A stretch of 64,000 nt of DNA from Flavobacterium tagetis (lineage in GTDB: Bacteria > Bacteroidota > Bacteroidia > Flavobacteriales > Flavobacteriaceae). The stretch is from NCBI RefSeq assembly GCF_016735615.1, contig NZ_JAERSF010000002.1, forward strand, positions 496,001 through 560,000, in the 5' to 3' direction. Positions 1-8,579 of the stretch are shown here, in pieces. Positions within the stretch are counted from its first letter, which is position 1. Every line of letters starts with the position of its first letter. The position numbers and the translations under genes are program-made. Below the pieces are notes generated by a model. The model worked only from the letters and a program-made list of their open reading frames with translations, searched no databases and was not told the origin of the DNA.

Positions 1-1
1 A

Positions 2-463
2 CCGAAATTTGAAGATATTACAATTCCAAATGCAACCGTTTTGTCGAGTACTTCTACAAATTATTCGGCAAACACAAATCAGTCTACCAACGGATTACTA
101 ATTCATACCACAGTAACAATCGGATATGATGTGCCTTGGAAAGATATTTATGCCGCTCTGATTGATGCTGCTTTAAAGACAGAAATGACAGAAAAAGAGC
201 CTAAACCGTTTGTGCTTCAAACCAGTTTGGACGATTTTTATGTTTCATATCAAATAAATGTTTATACAAAAGAACCGACTAAACAGCCTCGGATTTATTC
301 TTCGCTTCATCAGAATATTCAGGACTCTTTTAATGCTGCTGGTATTGAGATCATGTCGCCACATTACGGCGCTTTGCGTGATGGAAACACCACAACGATT
401 CCGCCTAATTATTTAAAAGAAGATTATGAATCTCCTGTTTTTAATATTAAAAACAAAGGTTAA
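2..463 (+). CDS. MscS-family mechanosensitive channel, C-terminal fragment
   Basis: The gene is cut by the left edge: the frame is open from base 2, so only about 153 C-terminal residues are present. The first residues (ITIPNATVLSS) match the beta domain that follows the pore helix in MscS channels, where the family typically reads 'xxIPNSxxLxx'. The stretch VTIGYDVPW is the usual start of the MscS cytoplasmic alpha/beta domain. The family forms inner-membrane channels that release solutes during hypo-osmotic shock. The TTG at 41 lies inside the conserved beta domain and is not a real start. The tail is poorly conserved. Confidence 0.85.
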   Translation, partial: PKFEDITIPNATVLSSTSTNYSANTNQSTNGLLIHTTVTIGYDVPWKDIYAALIDAALKTEMTEKEPKPFVLQTSLDDFYVSYQINVYTKEPTKQPRIYSSLHQNIQDSFNAAGIEIMSPHYGALRDGNTTTIPPNYLKEDYESPVFNIKNKG

Positions 464-691
464 ATTATTGATAACGAGTGATTAAATTTAAAACTTTAAC
501 ACTTGGATACTTTGTAATTAATTGAATAAAAATTAACTTTATCATGAATGTTTAGCAGTACTTTGCTCAAAACGTAGTTTTTTTCTAATAAAATGATTAA
601 AGATAAAATGTTTTTTATTTTTTAGAATTAAATATTTTAGCAAGAGATTACGAATAAAAGTGTAACCAGAATTAATTGTAGATTAGTAATT

Positions 692-991
692 ATGAAGTAC
701 AATCATCTCAGCCATGAACAAAGCATGCAAGTATTTTCTAATATGATATCAAACAAAGTTCATAACGGATTTACTTTAGAAGAAAGGAATGATGAGCTTC
801 TTTTTGCAGTCTTATCTAAAGGCGGAAAAGTGGTGAATCACAGTTTAAATTTTTTGATTTTTTGTTTAACTCTAGGTTTGTGGTCATTTGCATGGCTTTA
901 TCTTACTTTTGAGGCTTCAAAACAGAAAAAGATTTTAGTAGCTATTGACGAAGATGGTCTTCCCTTTGAGGAAAGATGTTTAGTAGCTTAA
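692..991 (+). CDS. Small membrane protein of unknown function
   Basis: A 99-residue protein with a hydrophilic N-terminal half and one or two closely spaced hydrophobic segments around residues 52-72, followed by a basic patch (SKQKK) and an acidic tail. I do not recognise the family. It ends just before a strong bidirectional terminator shared with the convergent uvrA gene, so it is probably transcribed alone. The 228 bases between the MscS fragment and this gene are AT-rich and contain no other ORF. Function is not assigned. Confidence 0.6.
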   Translation: MKYNHLSHEQSMQVFSNMISNKVHNGFTLEERNDELLFAVLSKGGKVVNHSLNFLIFCLTLGLWSFAWLYLTFEASKQKKILVAIDEDGLPFEERCLVA

Positions 992-1018
992 GAACGGTAA
1001 AAAAGAGAAATAAAATAT

Positions 1019-1059
1019 AAAGCCATAAATACAAATTAATCAATTGTATTTATGGCTTT
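1019..1059. terminator. Bidirectional intrinsic terminator
   Basis: A perfect 16-bp stem (AAAGCCATAAATACAA pairing with its complement) around a short AT loop lies between the convergent small membrane protein gene and uvrA. A/T-rich flanks on both sides suit termination from either direction. Confidence 0.75.
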
Positions 1060-1081
1060 GTTATTTGAAAACGGATAAATG

Positions 1082-3877
1082 CTACAATTTATCTTTTAAG
1101 TAAACTCCCGTTACAGATTCTTTTACTTTAACAATATCTTCTGGAGTTCCAGATGCCAGTAAGTGACCTCCATTTTCTCCACCTTCAGGCCCTAAATCAA
1201 GAATCCAGTCAGCACATTTTATTAAATCCAGATTATGTTCGATTACAATTATCGAATGTCCTTTTTCTATTAAAGCATCAAACGAAGCCAAAAGCTTTTT
1301 AATATCATGAAAATGCAGACCCGTTGTAGGTTCGTCAAAAACAAATAAAGCTTTATCTTTTGTAGCACCTTTTACCAGAAAAGAAGCCAATTTAATACGT
1401 TGTGCTTCTCCACCAGAAAGAGTAGAAGAAGATTGTCCCAATTGAACATATCCTAAACCAACATCTTGCAAAGGCTGTAATTTTTGAGTGATTTTAGACT
1501 GCTTGTTTTTCTCAAAAAAAGCAATCGCATCATCAATTGTCATTGTAAGAATGTCGTTGATGTTTTGATTGTCAAAAGTAACTTCTAGAATTTCTTTTTT
1601 GAATCTTTTTCCTCCACAGGTTTCACAAGGAAGAGAAACATCTGCCATGAAAACCATTTCGACATTTATAGAGCCTTCTCCTTTACAAGTTTCACAACGT
1701 CCTCCATCGACATTAAAAGAGAAATGTTTGGCCTGATAACCTCTTATTTTTGATAATTTTTCTTTGGCGTATAAATCACGAATATCATCATATGCTTTAA
1801 TATACGTTACCGGATTTGATCGAGAACTTCTTCCAATCGGATTCTGGTCCACGTATTCAATATGCTTAATCTGGGAAAATGATCCTGAAATCTCAGAAAA
1901 TTGTCCTGCTTTTTCAGCAGCACTTTCTAGTTTTTTCTGAACGGCAGGAAACAAAATTTTCTTGATCAATGTACTTTTTCCACTTCCAGAAACGCCTGTA
2001 ACAACAGTTAGAACATCTAAAGGAAAAGTAACATCAATATTTTTTAAGTTGTTTTCTCGTGCGCCGATGATATCAATATGATTTTTGTATTTTCTCCTTT
2101 TTTTCGGAACAGAAATTTCTAAATCACCATTTAAATATTTTGCAGTCAAAGAATCTGACTTTAAAATTTCATCATAAGTTCCCTGAGCAACTAGTTTTCC
2201 TCCAAAAGTACCAGCTTCTGGACCAATATCAATAATCATATCGGCAGCTTTCATGATATCTTCATCATGTTCAACCACAATTACAGTGTTGCCAAGATCA
2301 CGAAGAGAAAGCAATACTTTGATCAATCTTTCAGAATCTTTAGGATGCAGACCAATACTTGGTTCATCAAGAATATACATCGATCCAACCAAGCTGCTTC
2401 CAAGAGAAGTCGCTAGATTAATTCGCTGAGATTCTCCTCCAGAAAGAGTAGCAGAATTTCTATTTAAAGTAAGATAGTCCAATCCAACTTCTGTTAGAAA
2501 AGATAAGCGATTATTGATTTCTACCATCAAACGTTTAGCAATTTGCTGCTCGTATTGATTTAATTCGATGTTTTTGAAGAATGTAACTAAATGTTTTATT
2601 GGTAAATCGACCAAGTCAGAAACTGTTTTTCCGTTGATTTTTACATAAGAGGCTTCTTCACGTAAACGTTTACCTTTACACGCATGACATTTCGTTTTAC
2701 CACGGTAACGAGATAGCATTACACGGTTTTGAATCTTATAATTTTTTTCTTCTAGTTCTCTGAAAAAATCATTCAGCCCTTGGAAATACTGATTTCCTGT
2801 CCAAATTAAATCTTTTTGTTCTTCAGTTAGTTGAAAATAAGGTTTATGAATTGGGAAATCAAATTTATAAGCATGTTTTACCAATTCATCTTTATACCAA
2901 CTCATGCTTTCGCCGCGCCACGGATAAATGGCACTTTCGTAAATTGATAATGAAGTGTTTGGCACAACCAGATCGGCATCAATTCCAATTATATTTCCGT
3001 AACCTTCACAAACAGGACAAGCTCCGTACGGATTGTTGAAACTGAATAAATGAACATTTGGCTCTAGAAAAGTCATTCCATCAAGCTCAAAATTATTTGA
3101 ATAAGAAAATCTCTTTTCAGCGTTTAATTCTTGCAGATAACAAATTCCTTTTCCCTCAAAAAAAGCAGTTTGCACAGCATCGGCCAAACGATTGTAAAAT
3201 TCTTCTTCCTCTTTTACAACAATACGATCAATAATCAAAAGAATATCTTTATTATCAAATTGGTGCAAATCTGAAGCTGAAAATTCATCTAAACGAACCA
3301 TTTCATTGTCAACCAAAATACGAGCAAAACCTTGCTGTAAAAGTACTTTAAGTTTATCTTCAAGCTGTCTCCCTTCTTCTAGGTGAATAGGAGCAAGCAG
3401 AAGCCATCTGCTGTCTAGAGGAAGACTCTTAACATCAGAAATAACATCTGTTACGGTGTTTTTTTTAACTTCCTGTCCAGAAATAGGAGAGTAAGTGCGG
3501 CCAATTCTAGCAAACAAAAGTTTAATGTAATCGTATATTTCTGTAGAAGTTCCAACAGTCGAACGGGCATTAGTTGTATTTACTTTTTGTTCAATAGCAA
3601 TTGCAGGAGCAATACCTTTAATGTATTCTACTTTAGGTTTATCTAAACGACCTAAAAACTGACGAGCATAAGAAGATAAACTTTCTACGTAACGTCTTTG
3701 TCCTTCGGCATATAAAGTATCAAAAGCTAAACTCGATTTTCCAGATCCTGAAAGACCTGTAATAACAACCAGTTTATTTCTCGGAATAACAACATCTACA
3801 TTTTTTAAATTATGTACCTGCGCTCCTTTAATTATAATATTTGATTTTGGATCTATTTTAGAAAGGTCAATTTGCAT
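1082..3877 (-). CDS. uvrA: UvrABC system protein A (excinuclease ABC subunit A)
   Basis: This is the damage-recognition ATPase of nucleotide excision repair. Two ABC ATPase halves are visible. The first has Walker A GLSGSGKS near residue 41 and signature LSGGESQR; the second has GVSGSGKST and LSGGEAQR. Zinc-finger CxxC pairs are present in both halves ([20 protein letters not shown]). The protein is 931 residues from the ATG at 3877, normal for UvrA. An ATG ten codons upstream (3907) gives an extension unlike the family and is not preferred. It faces a 500-base gap upstream and ends at a shared terminator. Confidence 0.97.
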   Translation of the reverse strand: MQIDLSKIDPKSNIIIKGAQVHNLKNVDVVIPRNKLVVITGLSGSGKSSLAFDTLYAEGQRRYVESLSSYARQFLGRLDKPKVEYIKGIAPAIAIEQKVNTTNARSTVGTSTEIYDYIKLLFARIGRTYSPISGQEVKKNTVTDVISDVKSLPLDSRWLLLAPIHLEEGRQLEDKLKVLLQQGFARILVDNEMVRLDEFSASDLHQFDNKDILLIIDRIVVKEEEEFYNRLADAVQTAFFEGKGICYLQELNAEKRFSYSNNFELDGMTFLEPNVHLFSFNNPYGACPVCEGYGNIIGIDADLVVPNTSLSIYESAIYPWRGESMSWYKDELVKHAYKFDFPIHKPYFQLTEEQKDLIWTGNQYFQGLNDFFRELEEKNYKIQNRVMLSRYRGKTKCHACKGKRLREEASYVKINGKTVSDLVDLPIKHLVTFFKNIELNQYEQQIAKRLMVEINNRLSFLTEVGLDYLTLNRNSATLSGGESQRINLATSLGSSLVGSMYILDEPSIGLHPKDSERLIKVLLSLRDLGNTVIVVEHDEDIMKAADMIIDIGPEAGTFGGKLVAQGTYDEILKSDSLTAKYLNGDLEISVPKKRRKYKNHIDIIGARENNLKNIDVTFPLDVLTVVTGVSGSGKSTLIKKILFPAVQKKLESAAEKAGQFSEISGSFSQIKHIEYVDQNPIGRSSRSNPVTYIKAYDDIRDLYAKEKLSKIRGYQAKHFSFNVDGGRCETCKGEGSINVEMVFMADVSLPCETCGGKRFKKEILEVTFDNQNINDILTMTIDDAIAFFEKNKQSKITQKLQPLQDVGLGYVQLGQSSSTLSGGEAQRIKLASFLVKGATKDKALFVFDEPTTGLHFHDIKKLLASFDALIEKGHSIIVIEHNLDLIKCADWILDLGPEGGENGGHLLASGTPEDIVKVKESVTGVYLKDKL

Positions 3878-3907
3878 AAAAAAGTCAATTTTTACAAAAG
3901 TAATCAA

Positions 3908-4394
3908 TTTTGAATTGGATTTAGTTAAGGATTTAGTTCCAAATCTTAACTATTTTATCATAATTCGAATGACTTGTTTCGGCTAAAAAAAATCTATTTT
4001 TAGAATGTGAAAACATGCAGTTTGAAGTCTTTTTTAGAAAAATATCGATGAATTGTCGTTTTATTTCAAGAAAAATTGTAATTTAAATTTAGATTTCATG
4101 CAATAAATATATTTTATCTTGTTAATTGTAAGGTAATTACGTTTGTTTTTTAACACTTTTTGAGAGCTTTTGTTTTACGGATTTTTAGCTCTTTTTGCGT
4201 AAATTTTATGTTTATTGTACATTAATAAAAGTTTTACTAATAATAATTAATGATTTTATTTGCTTTTTAAAATTAAAATTTGTTAAATTTGGTCACAATA
4301 TTAACATAACTTAAAAAAAGACACGCCTATATAAAAAAACTACTTTTTAGAAAATACTCCAAATTTTAAAATAAAACTAAAAAAAGTAGTTATT
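3908..4394. other. AT-rich divergent intergenic region (uvrA / sigma factor)
   Basis: About 490 bases without a convincing gene between the divergent uvrA and sigma-factor genes. It is very AT-rich. A good Bacteroidota-type promoter for the rightward sigma gene is listed separately. I see no RNA gene or repeat here. Confidence 0.6.
4260..4291 (+). promoter_or_regulatory. Bacteroidota-type promoter for the sigma factor gene
   Basis: TTG at 4260-4262 and TAAATTTG at 4284-4291 are separated by 21 bases. This matches the Flavobacterium -33 TTG / -7 TAnnTTTG pattern. It would give a 5' leader of roughly 95 bases before the start codon at 4395. Confidence 0.6.
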
Positions 4395-4979
4395 ATGGCT
4401 GATCTGCATACTCCAGACGCTCTATTAGTAAAAAATTATGTTGACGGTAGCGAAGCTGCGCTGGCAACATTAATTAAAAGGCACGAGTCTAAGATATATG
4501 GATTTATATATTCTAAGATTGCTGATAGAGATATTTCAAATGATATTTTTCAAGACACATTTATTAAAGTAATTAAAACTTTAAAAAGCAATTCGTACAA
4601 CGAAGAAGGTAAATTTCTGCCTTGGGTTATGCGTATTTCTCACAACTTAATTGTTGATCATTTTCGTAAAACCAAAAAAATGCCAATGTACAGAGAGACA
4701 GAAGAGTTTTCAATCTTCTCTATTATGTCTGACGATGCGTTGACAATTGAGGGCAAAATGATTGTGGATCAGGTCGAACTAGATTTAAAAAAGTTAATTG
4801 AAGAGCTACCTGATGATCAAAAAGAAGTATTGGTAATGCGTATGTATCAAGATATGAGTTTCAAAGAAATCTCTGAGGTTACGGGCGTTAGCATCAATAC
4901 AGCGCTCGGAAGAATGCGTTATGCATTAATGAATTTGAGAAAAATTATAGATAAACATCAAATTATTTTAACTAACTAA
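4395..4979 (+). CDS. RNA polymerase sigma factor, sigma-70/ECF family
   Basis: A 194-residue sigma factor. Region 2 is seen around residues 24-80 (FIYSKIADRDISNDIFQDTF, then PWVMRISHNLIVDHFRK). Region 4 with its helix-turn-helix is near residues 135-185 (LPDDQKEVLVMRMYQDMSFK, then GVSINTALGRMRYAL). No adjacent anti-sigma factor gene with a membrane segment is present, so the usual ECF partner arrangement is missing. It is followed 50 bases later by a 47-codon ORF and then a strong terminator, suggesting a two-gene transcript. The regulon cannot be told from sequence. Confidence 0.93.
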   Translation: MADLHTPDALLVKNYVDGSEAALATLIKRHESKIYGFIYSKIADRDISNDIFQDTFIKVIKTLKSNSYNEEGKFLPWVMRISHNLIVDHFRKTKKMPMYRETEEFSIFSIMSDDALTIEGKMIVDQVELDLKKLIEELPDDQKEVLVMRMYQDMSFKEISEVTGVSINTALGRMRYALMNLRKIIDKHQIILTN

Positions 4980-5029
4980 TACTATTTTGATAATAAACCC
5001 GTTATATTAGTATAAAACATTCTGATAGT

Positions 5030-5173
5030 ATGGGGAAAATTTACTCAAAAAAAGCATTAGCTTCTAAAAATCTTAAACCTAAAAAAGAAGTCGTTTCTTT
5101 TTTATTGAATTATTCTAAAGCCTTGACAGTAGTGAAGGTTGACGATAAAAATTTTGAGATTATAGCTAACTAA
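5030..5173 (+). CDS. Tiny lysine-rich ORF downstream of the sigma factor
   Basis: An ATG-started 47-codon frame (begins MGKIYSKKALASKNLKPKKE). It has a basic lysine-rich N-terminal half and a short hydrophobic beta-like C-terminal half ending in FEIIAN. It sits between the sigma gene and the sigma operon's terminator, so it is probably co-transcribed. Size and position would allow a sigma-modulating role, but that is only inference. Conservation was not tested here. Confidence 0.5.
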   Translation: MGKIYSKKALASKNLKPKKEVVSFLLNYSKALTVVKVDDKNFEIIAN

Positions 5174-5232
5174 ACAGCCCACTGCTCCTGTCGGATGTTT
5201 AATAAAATAAACCAAATGGTCGTTTTGGTTTA

Positions 5233-5280
5233 AGAGTTCACTGTTTGTATATTTTATATGCAAGTAGTGAGCTTTTTTTT
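5233..5280 (+). terminator. Intrinsic terminator of the sigma operon
   Basis: A long hairpin of about 17-18 bp with a few G-U pairs (AGTTCACT at the base of the left arm, AGTGAGCT at the base of the right arm) is followed directly by eight T. A second small hairpin (AAACCAAA / TTTGGTTT, 5209-5231) lies just upstream. Confidence 0.8.
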
Positions 5281-5723
5281 ATTTATATTTTTTAATGAAA
5301 AAAATATAAGGTTTTTACATCATTTTTTTGTCTGTTTTGTTAAAATTTAATATTTTGATGAAAATTTATGTGTTTGTTTAGTTTTTAATTCTATTTTAGT
5401 TAAAAAACTAATTTTTTATTCGGTAAAAATGCTTTTATGGAGTGTTATTCGTATTGAAAAAATAGGTTCTTTTTTATGGATTGAAAAATAATCAACTAAT
5501 AATTAAATAATTAACCCAAAAACAGATTGTTTATGAAGAAAAACTACCCTGCTTTATTTTGTTAAGTTTGATGCCCATTTGATTTTTGAGAGACTTTTGA
5601 ACCAGCAAATGTTACTCATGAAATGGTAATAAAAGATATTTTTTTTGAACCAATTAATTATCTTTTTTACCATACCTCAAACAAACTAAGAAAATCATTT
5701 AATCACCAAAACTTAACCGTAAA
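5281..5723. other. AT-rich gap, nothing recognised
   Basis: About 440 bases between the sigma-operon terminator and the TPR gene. It is strongly AT-rich and has only very short frames, for example an 11-codon frame starting at 5534. I found no clear promoter matching the TTG/TAnnTTTG pattern, no RNA gene and no repeat. Confidence 0.4.
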
Positions 5724-6788
5724 ATGAAAGATAATATTAAAGTGTTGTCATGCTTGCTATTGATGAGTATTGGCGCATTTGCTCAAAAAGACAAAATTAA
5801 AGAAGCGCAGTCTTTATTTGATAAAGGAAACAGTCAAGATGCTTTGGCAATTTTAACTAAAACAGAATATCTTATTCTTAATGCATCTGATGAAGACAAA
5901 TCTGATTACTATTTCTTAAAAGGTAATGTCTTAAAAGATTTGGCTGTAAAAAACATAGATGCTGCCAATAATTTTACCTTGGCATCGCAATCGTATCAAG
6001 ATGTGTTTTTATATGAGAACGAGTCAGGAAAATTTAAATGGACTGTTAAAGCAAATATGGCTTTAAAAGATATGAAAGCCAGTCTTGTAAATGGTGCAAT
6101 GATAGATTTTAAAGCTGGAAATTATAAAGAAAGTGCCGAAAAAAGTTATAAGGTGTATTTGTTCGACAAGAAAGATACTCTAAACTTATTTAACGCGGCT
6201 TCTTCGTCTATAAATGCAAAAGATTACAATGCTGCCGTGACTTATTACGAACTCCTAAAAAAGATTAATTATTCTGGAAAAGGTGTTTTATACTACGCTA
6301 CAAATAAGAAAACCAAAGAAGAAGATGTTTTTATTTCGCCAAAAGCTAGAGAATCTGCTATACAACAAGGTTTTTACGAAAAACCAAGAACAGAATCTTT
6401 GCCTTCTAAAAAAATAGAAGTAAACAATAACTTGGCTTATGCATATCTTGAAAAAAAGGATTATCCGAAAGCAGAATCTATATATAATTATGTTTTAGAA
6501 TTGGATCCAAATTATATTGATGCTTATATTAATTTAGCTTACCTAAAATTGCAAATTAAAAAAGATTTAGCGGATGAAATATCTTCATTAGGAACAACTC
6601 CGGCAGAGATGCAAAAGTATGATAAGCTTAATGCTAGAAAAGATGATATTACAAGAAGCGCAATTCCGTACTTGAAGAAAGTGCTTGCTATTGAGCCAAA
6701 AAATCAAGATGCAACCAAAACATTATTAGGTGTTTATAGATCACTTGATATGAATGCAGAATATAATGCTTTAAAAGCTGGAATGTAG
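5724..6788 (+). CDS. Exported TPR-repeat protein
   Basis: A 354-residue protein with an N-terminal signal peptide (hydrophobic core near residues 7-17, probable cleavage after GAFA). Tetratricopeptide-like helices span most of the rest: a first pair near residues 23-70, and clear TPR units near residues 225-270 (NNLAYAYLEKKDYPKAESIY, then DPNYIDAYINLAYLKLQ) and 305-350. TPR arrays mediate protein-protein contacts. A periplasmic or outer-membrane scaffold role is likely but the partner is unknown. It is flanked by a large upstream gap and the convergent nth gene. Confidence 0.8.
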   Translation: MKDNIKVLSCLLLMSIGAFAQKDKIKEAQSLFDKGNSQDALAILTKTEYLILNASDEDKSDYYFLKGNVLKDLAVKNIDAANNFTLASQSYQDVFLYENESGKFKWTVKANMALKDMKASLVNGAMIDFKAGNYKESAEKSYKVYLFDKKDTLNLFNAASSSINAKDYNAAVTYYELLKKINYSGKGVLYYATNKKTKEEDVFISPKARESAIQQGFYEKPRTESLPSKKIEVNNNLAYAYLEKKDYPKAESIYNYVLELDPNYIDAYINLAYLKLQIKKDLADEISSLGTTPAEMQKYDKLNARKDDITRSAIPYLKKVLAIEPKNQDATKTLLGVYRSLDMNAEYNALKAGM

Positions 6789-6850
6789 TTTCTGTTAAAA
6801 GGGACAAAGTTGCAAAGTAACAAAGGTGCAGAGATTTTTATCTTTGCACC

Positions 6851-7513
6851 TTATTTTTTTGATGCTGTTTTTTCCAATTCTTCAACTAGAGATTTCTTTC
6901 CAACAGTTTTTGTGATAATATCTTTTTCTAAATTCCATCCTCGTGCAGGAGAATATTCTCGGCCGTACCAAATAATCTGCAAATGCAAGTCATTCCATAA
7001 TTCTCTTGGAAATAATCTTTTAGCATCTTTCTCAGTCTGTGCGACATTTTTTCCGTTAGATAAATTCCATCTGTACATTAATCGGTGAATGTGTGTGTCT
7101 ACAGGAAAAGCTGGAACGCCAAAAGCTTGTGACATTACTACACTTGCTGTTTTATGTCCAACCGCTGGTAAAGCTTCAAGTGCTTCAAAACTTTGCGGAA
7201 CCTCGCCATTATGCTTTTCAATCAAAATTTCAGACAAACCATGAATTCCTTTTGATTTCATCGGAGATAAACCACATGGACGAATAATTTCCTTAATTTC
7301 TTCGATTGACATTTTAACCATGTCGTACGGATTATCTGCCTTTGCGAACAAAAGAGGCGTAATCTGATTCACTCGAACATCAGTGCATTGAGCAGATAGC
7401 AAAACTGCAATCAAAAGCGTGTAAGGATCTTTATGGTCAAGCGGAACAGGTATAGTAGGGTAGAGTTCTTTTAAGGTGTCGATAACAAATTGTACGCGAG
7501 CTTCTTTATTCAT
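6851..7513 (-). CDS. nth: Endonuclease III (DNA glycosylase/AP lyase) lacking the iron-sulfur cluster cysteines
   Basis: A base-excision-repair glycosylase that removes oxidised pyrimidines and nicks AP sites. The 220-residue form starts at the ATG at 7513; an upstream ATG at 7582 adds a non-family extension. The helix-hairpin-helix is clear (LPAVGHKTA, residues 115-123) with catalytic Lys121. The catalytic Asp lies in VDTHIHR at Asp139. The four C-terminal cysteines that bind a 4Fe-4S cluster in E. coli Nth are absent: the corresponding segment reads GREYSPARGWNLEKD and continues without any cysteine. Glycosylase activity is still expected; the cluster is not. Confidence 0.93.
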   Translation of the reverse strand: MNKEARVQFVIDTLKELYPTIPVPLDHKDPYTLLIAVLLSAQCTDVRVNQITPLLFAKADNPYDMVKMSIEEIKEIIRPCGLSPMKSKGIHGLSEILIEKHNGEVPQSFEALEALPAVGHKTASVVMSQAFGVPAFPVDTHIHRLMYRWNLSNGKNVAQTEKDAKRLFPRELWNDLHLQIIWYGREYSPARGWNLEKDIITKTVGKKSLVEELEKTASKK

Positions 7514-7808
7514 TTCCGTGTTTTTAATACTGTAAAAATAGTATAATTTTAATGATGTGCCTAATCCAGATTTTCGTTTCAACTCCTCATTATGCTAGTA
7601 ACATTTTTAAGTATTTAAAAGAGCTTCCGTTGGTCGCTTTTTAAATACAAAAAATGTAAACTATCATAATTCCGGGGTTTCCACTGCAATCTGGGGCATA
7701 AAAAAGTTGTGAATTATAAGTTATGAGTTAAGAGTTGTGAGTTAAAAGTTATCTTTGTGAATAATCTAAAATCAGCAATCCAGAATCTAAAATCTAAAAT
7801 AAAAAGAT

Positions 7809-8261
7809 ATGACAACATTAAAAGCAGGAGATAAAGCGCCAAATTTTTCAGGAACAGATCAAGACGGAAAAACACATAAGCTAGCGGATTACGCAGGAAA
7901 GAAACTGGTTGTTTTCTTTTATCCAAAGGCAAGCACCCCAGGATGCACAGCCGAAGCTTGCGACTTAAGAGATAATTTTCACCGTTTTCAGGCTAATAAT
8001 TACGAACTTCTTGGTGTAAGTGCTGACAGTGCTAAAGCGCAAGTGAAATTCAAAGAAAAATACGAATTGCCTTTCCCGTTAATTGCTGATGAAGACAAAT
8101 CGGTTATTAATGCTTTTGGAGTTTGGGGACCAAAGAAATTTATGGGAAGAGAGTATGACGGAATTCACAGAACTACTTTTGTAATTAATGAAAAAGGAAT
8201 TATCGAAGAAGTAATCGAAAAAGTAAAAACAAAAGAACATGCTTCTCAGATTTTGAAATAG
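7809..8261 (+). CDS. bcp: Thioredoxin-dependent peroxiredoxin (BCP/PrxQ family)
   Basis: A 150-residue cytoplasmic thiol peroxidase that reduces hydroperoxides with electrons from thioredoxin. The active-site block PKASTPGCTAEACDLRD gives peroxidatic Cys46 and, five residues on, resolving Cys51, the PrxQ arrangement. The length is normal. It is divergent from nth across about 300 bases that contain degenerate tandem tracts. Its stop is followed at once by a long fold-back element. Confidence 0.95.
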   Translation: MTTLKAGDKAPNFSGTDQDGKTHKLADYAGKKLVVFFYPKASTPGCTAEACDLRDNFHRFQANNYELLGVSADSAKAQVKFKEKYELPFPLIADEDKSVINAFGVWGPKKFMGREYDGIHRTTFVINEKGIIEEVIEKVKTKEHASQILK

Positions 8262-8264
8262 AGA

Positions 8265-8556
8265 TTTTTTGTTTCAAGTTTCAAGTTTCAAGTTGCCTGT
8301 TGGGACTTGTATTTTAACCGCAAAGCGCGCAAAGTTTTTTCGCAAAGTTCACAAAGGTTTACAGTTTGAATTAAAGTTTTTTTAAGTTCTCAAAGCTTAG
8401 AAGTATCGATTATACTACTTTGAGGACTTAAAAAACTTTTACAAAGCCTTATATAATTTCTTCGGGAGCTTTTCGAAAAAACTTTGCGAACTTTGCGTTA
8501 AAAAAAAATACCCGTTCCAATAGTAACTTGAAACTTGAAACCTGAAACAAAAAAAA
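8265..8556. repeat. Long imperfect fold-back element (about 290 bp)
   Basis: The whole gap between bcp and the next gene folds on itself. The outer arms are TTTCAAG tandem copies at 8270-8292 and their complement at 8525-8548. Next are a CGCAAAG-rich arm near 8321-8346 and its complement near 8475-8502. The inner arms are near 8378-8398 and 8424-8444. The centre is near 8410. There is no ORF inside. It resembles a non-autonomous palindromic element. Confidence 0.7.
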
Positions 8557-8578
8557 GTCCCTTAATTGGGACTTTTTT
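8551..8578. terminator. Intrinsic terminator at the 3' end of the 8580-10040 gene
   Basis: AAAAAAGTCCC and GGGACTTTTTT form an 11-bp stem around TTAATT. The stop codon of the leftward gene abuts it, and the A/T tails would allow termination in both directions. Confidence 0.8.
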
Positions 8579-8579
8579 A

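Noticed and set aside
41..463. Complete 140-residue gene starting at 41
   Set aside because: The codon at 41 is TTG inside the conserved MscS beta domain, and the frame is open to the left edge.
3878..3907. Upstream ATG start of uvrA
   Set aside because: It adds ten residues unlike the UvrA family; the ATG at 3877 fits the usual start.
7714..7932. 72-codon minus-strand ORF overlapping bcp
   Set aside because: It covers the degenerate tract and the start of bcp; Leu/Phe-rich translation is from low-complexity DNA.
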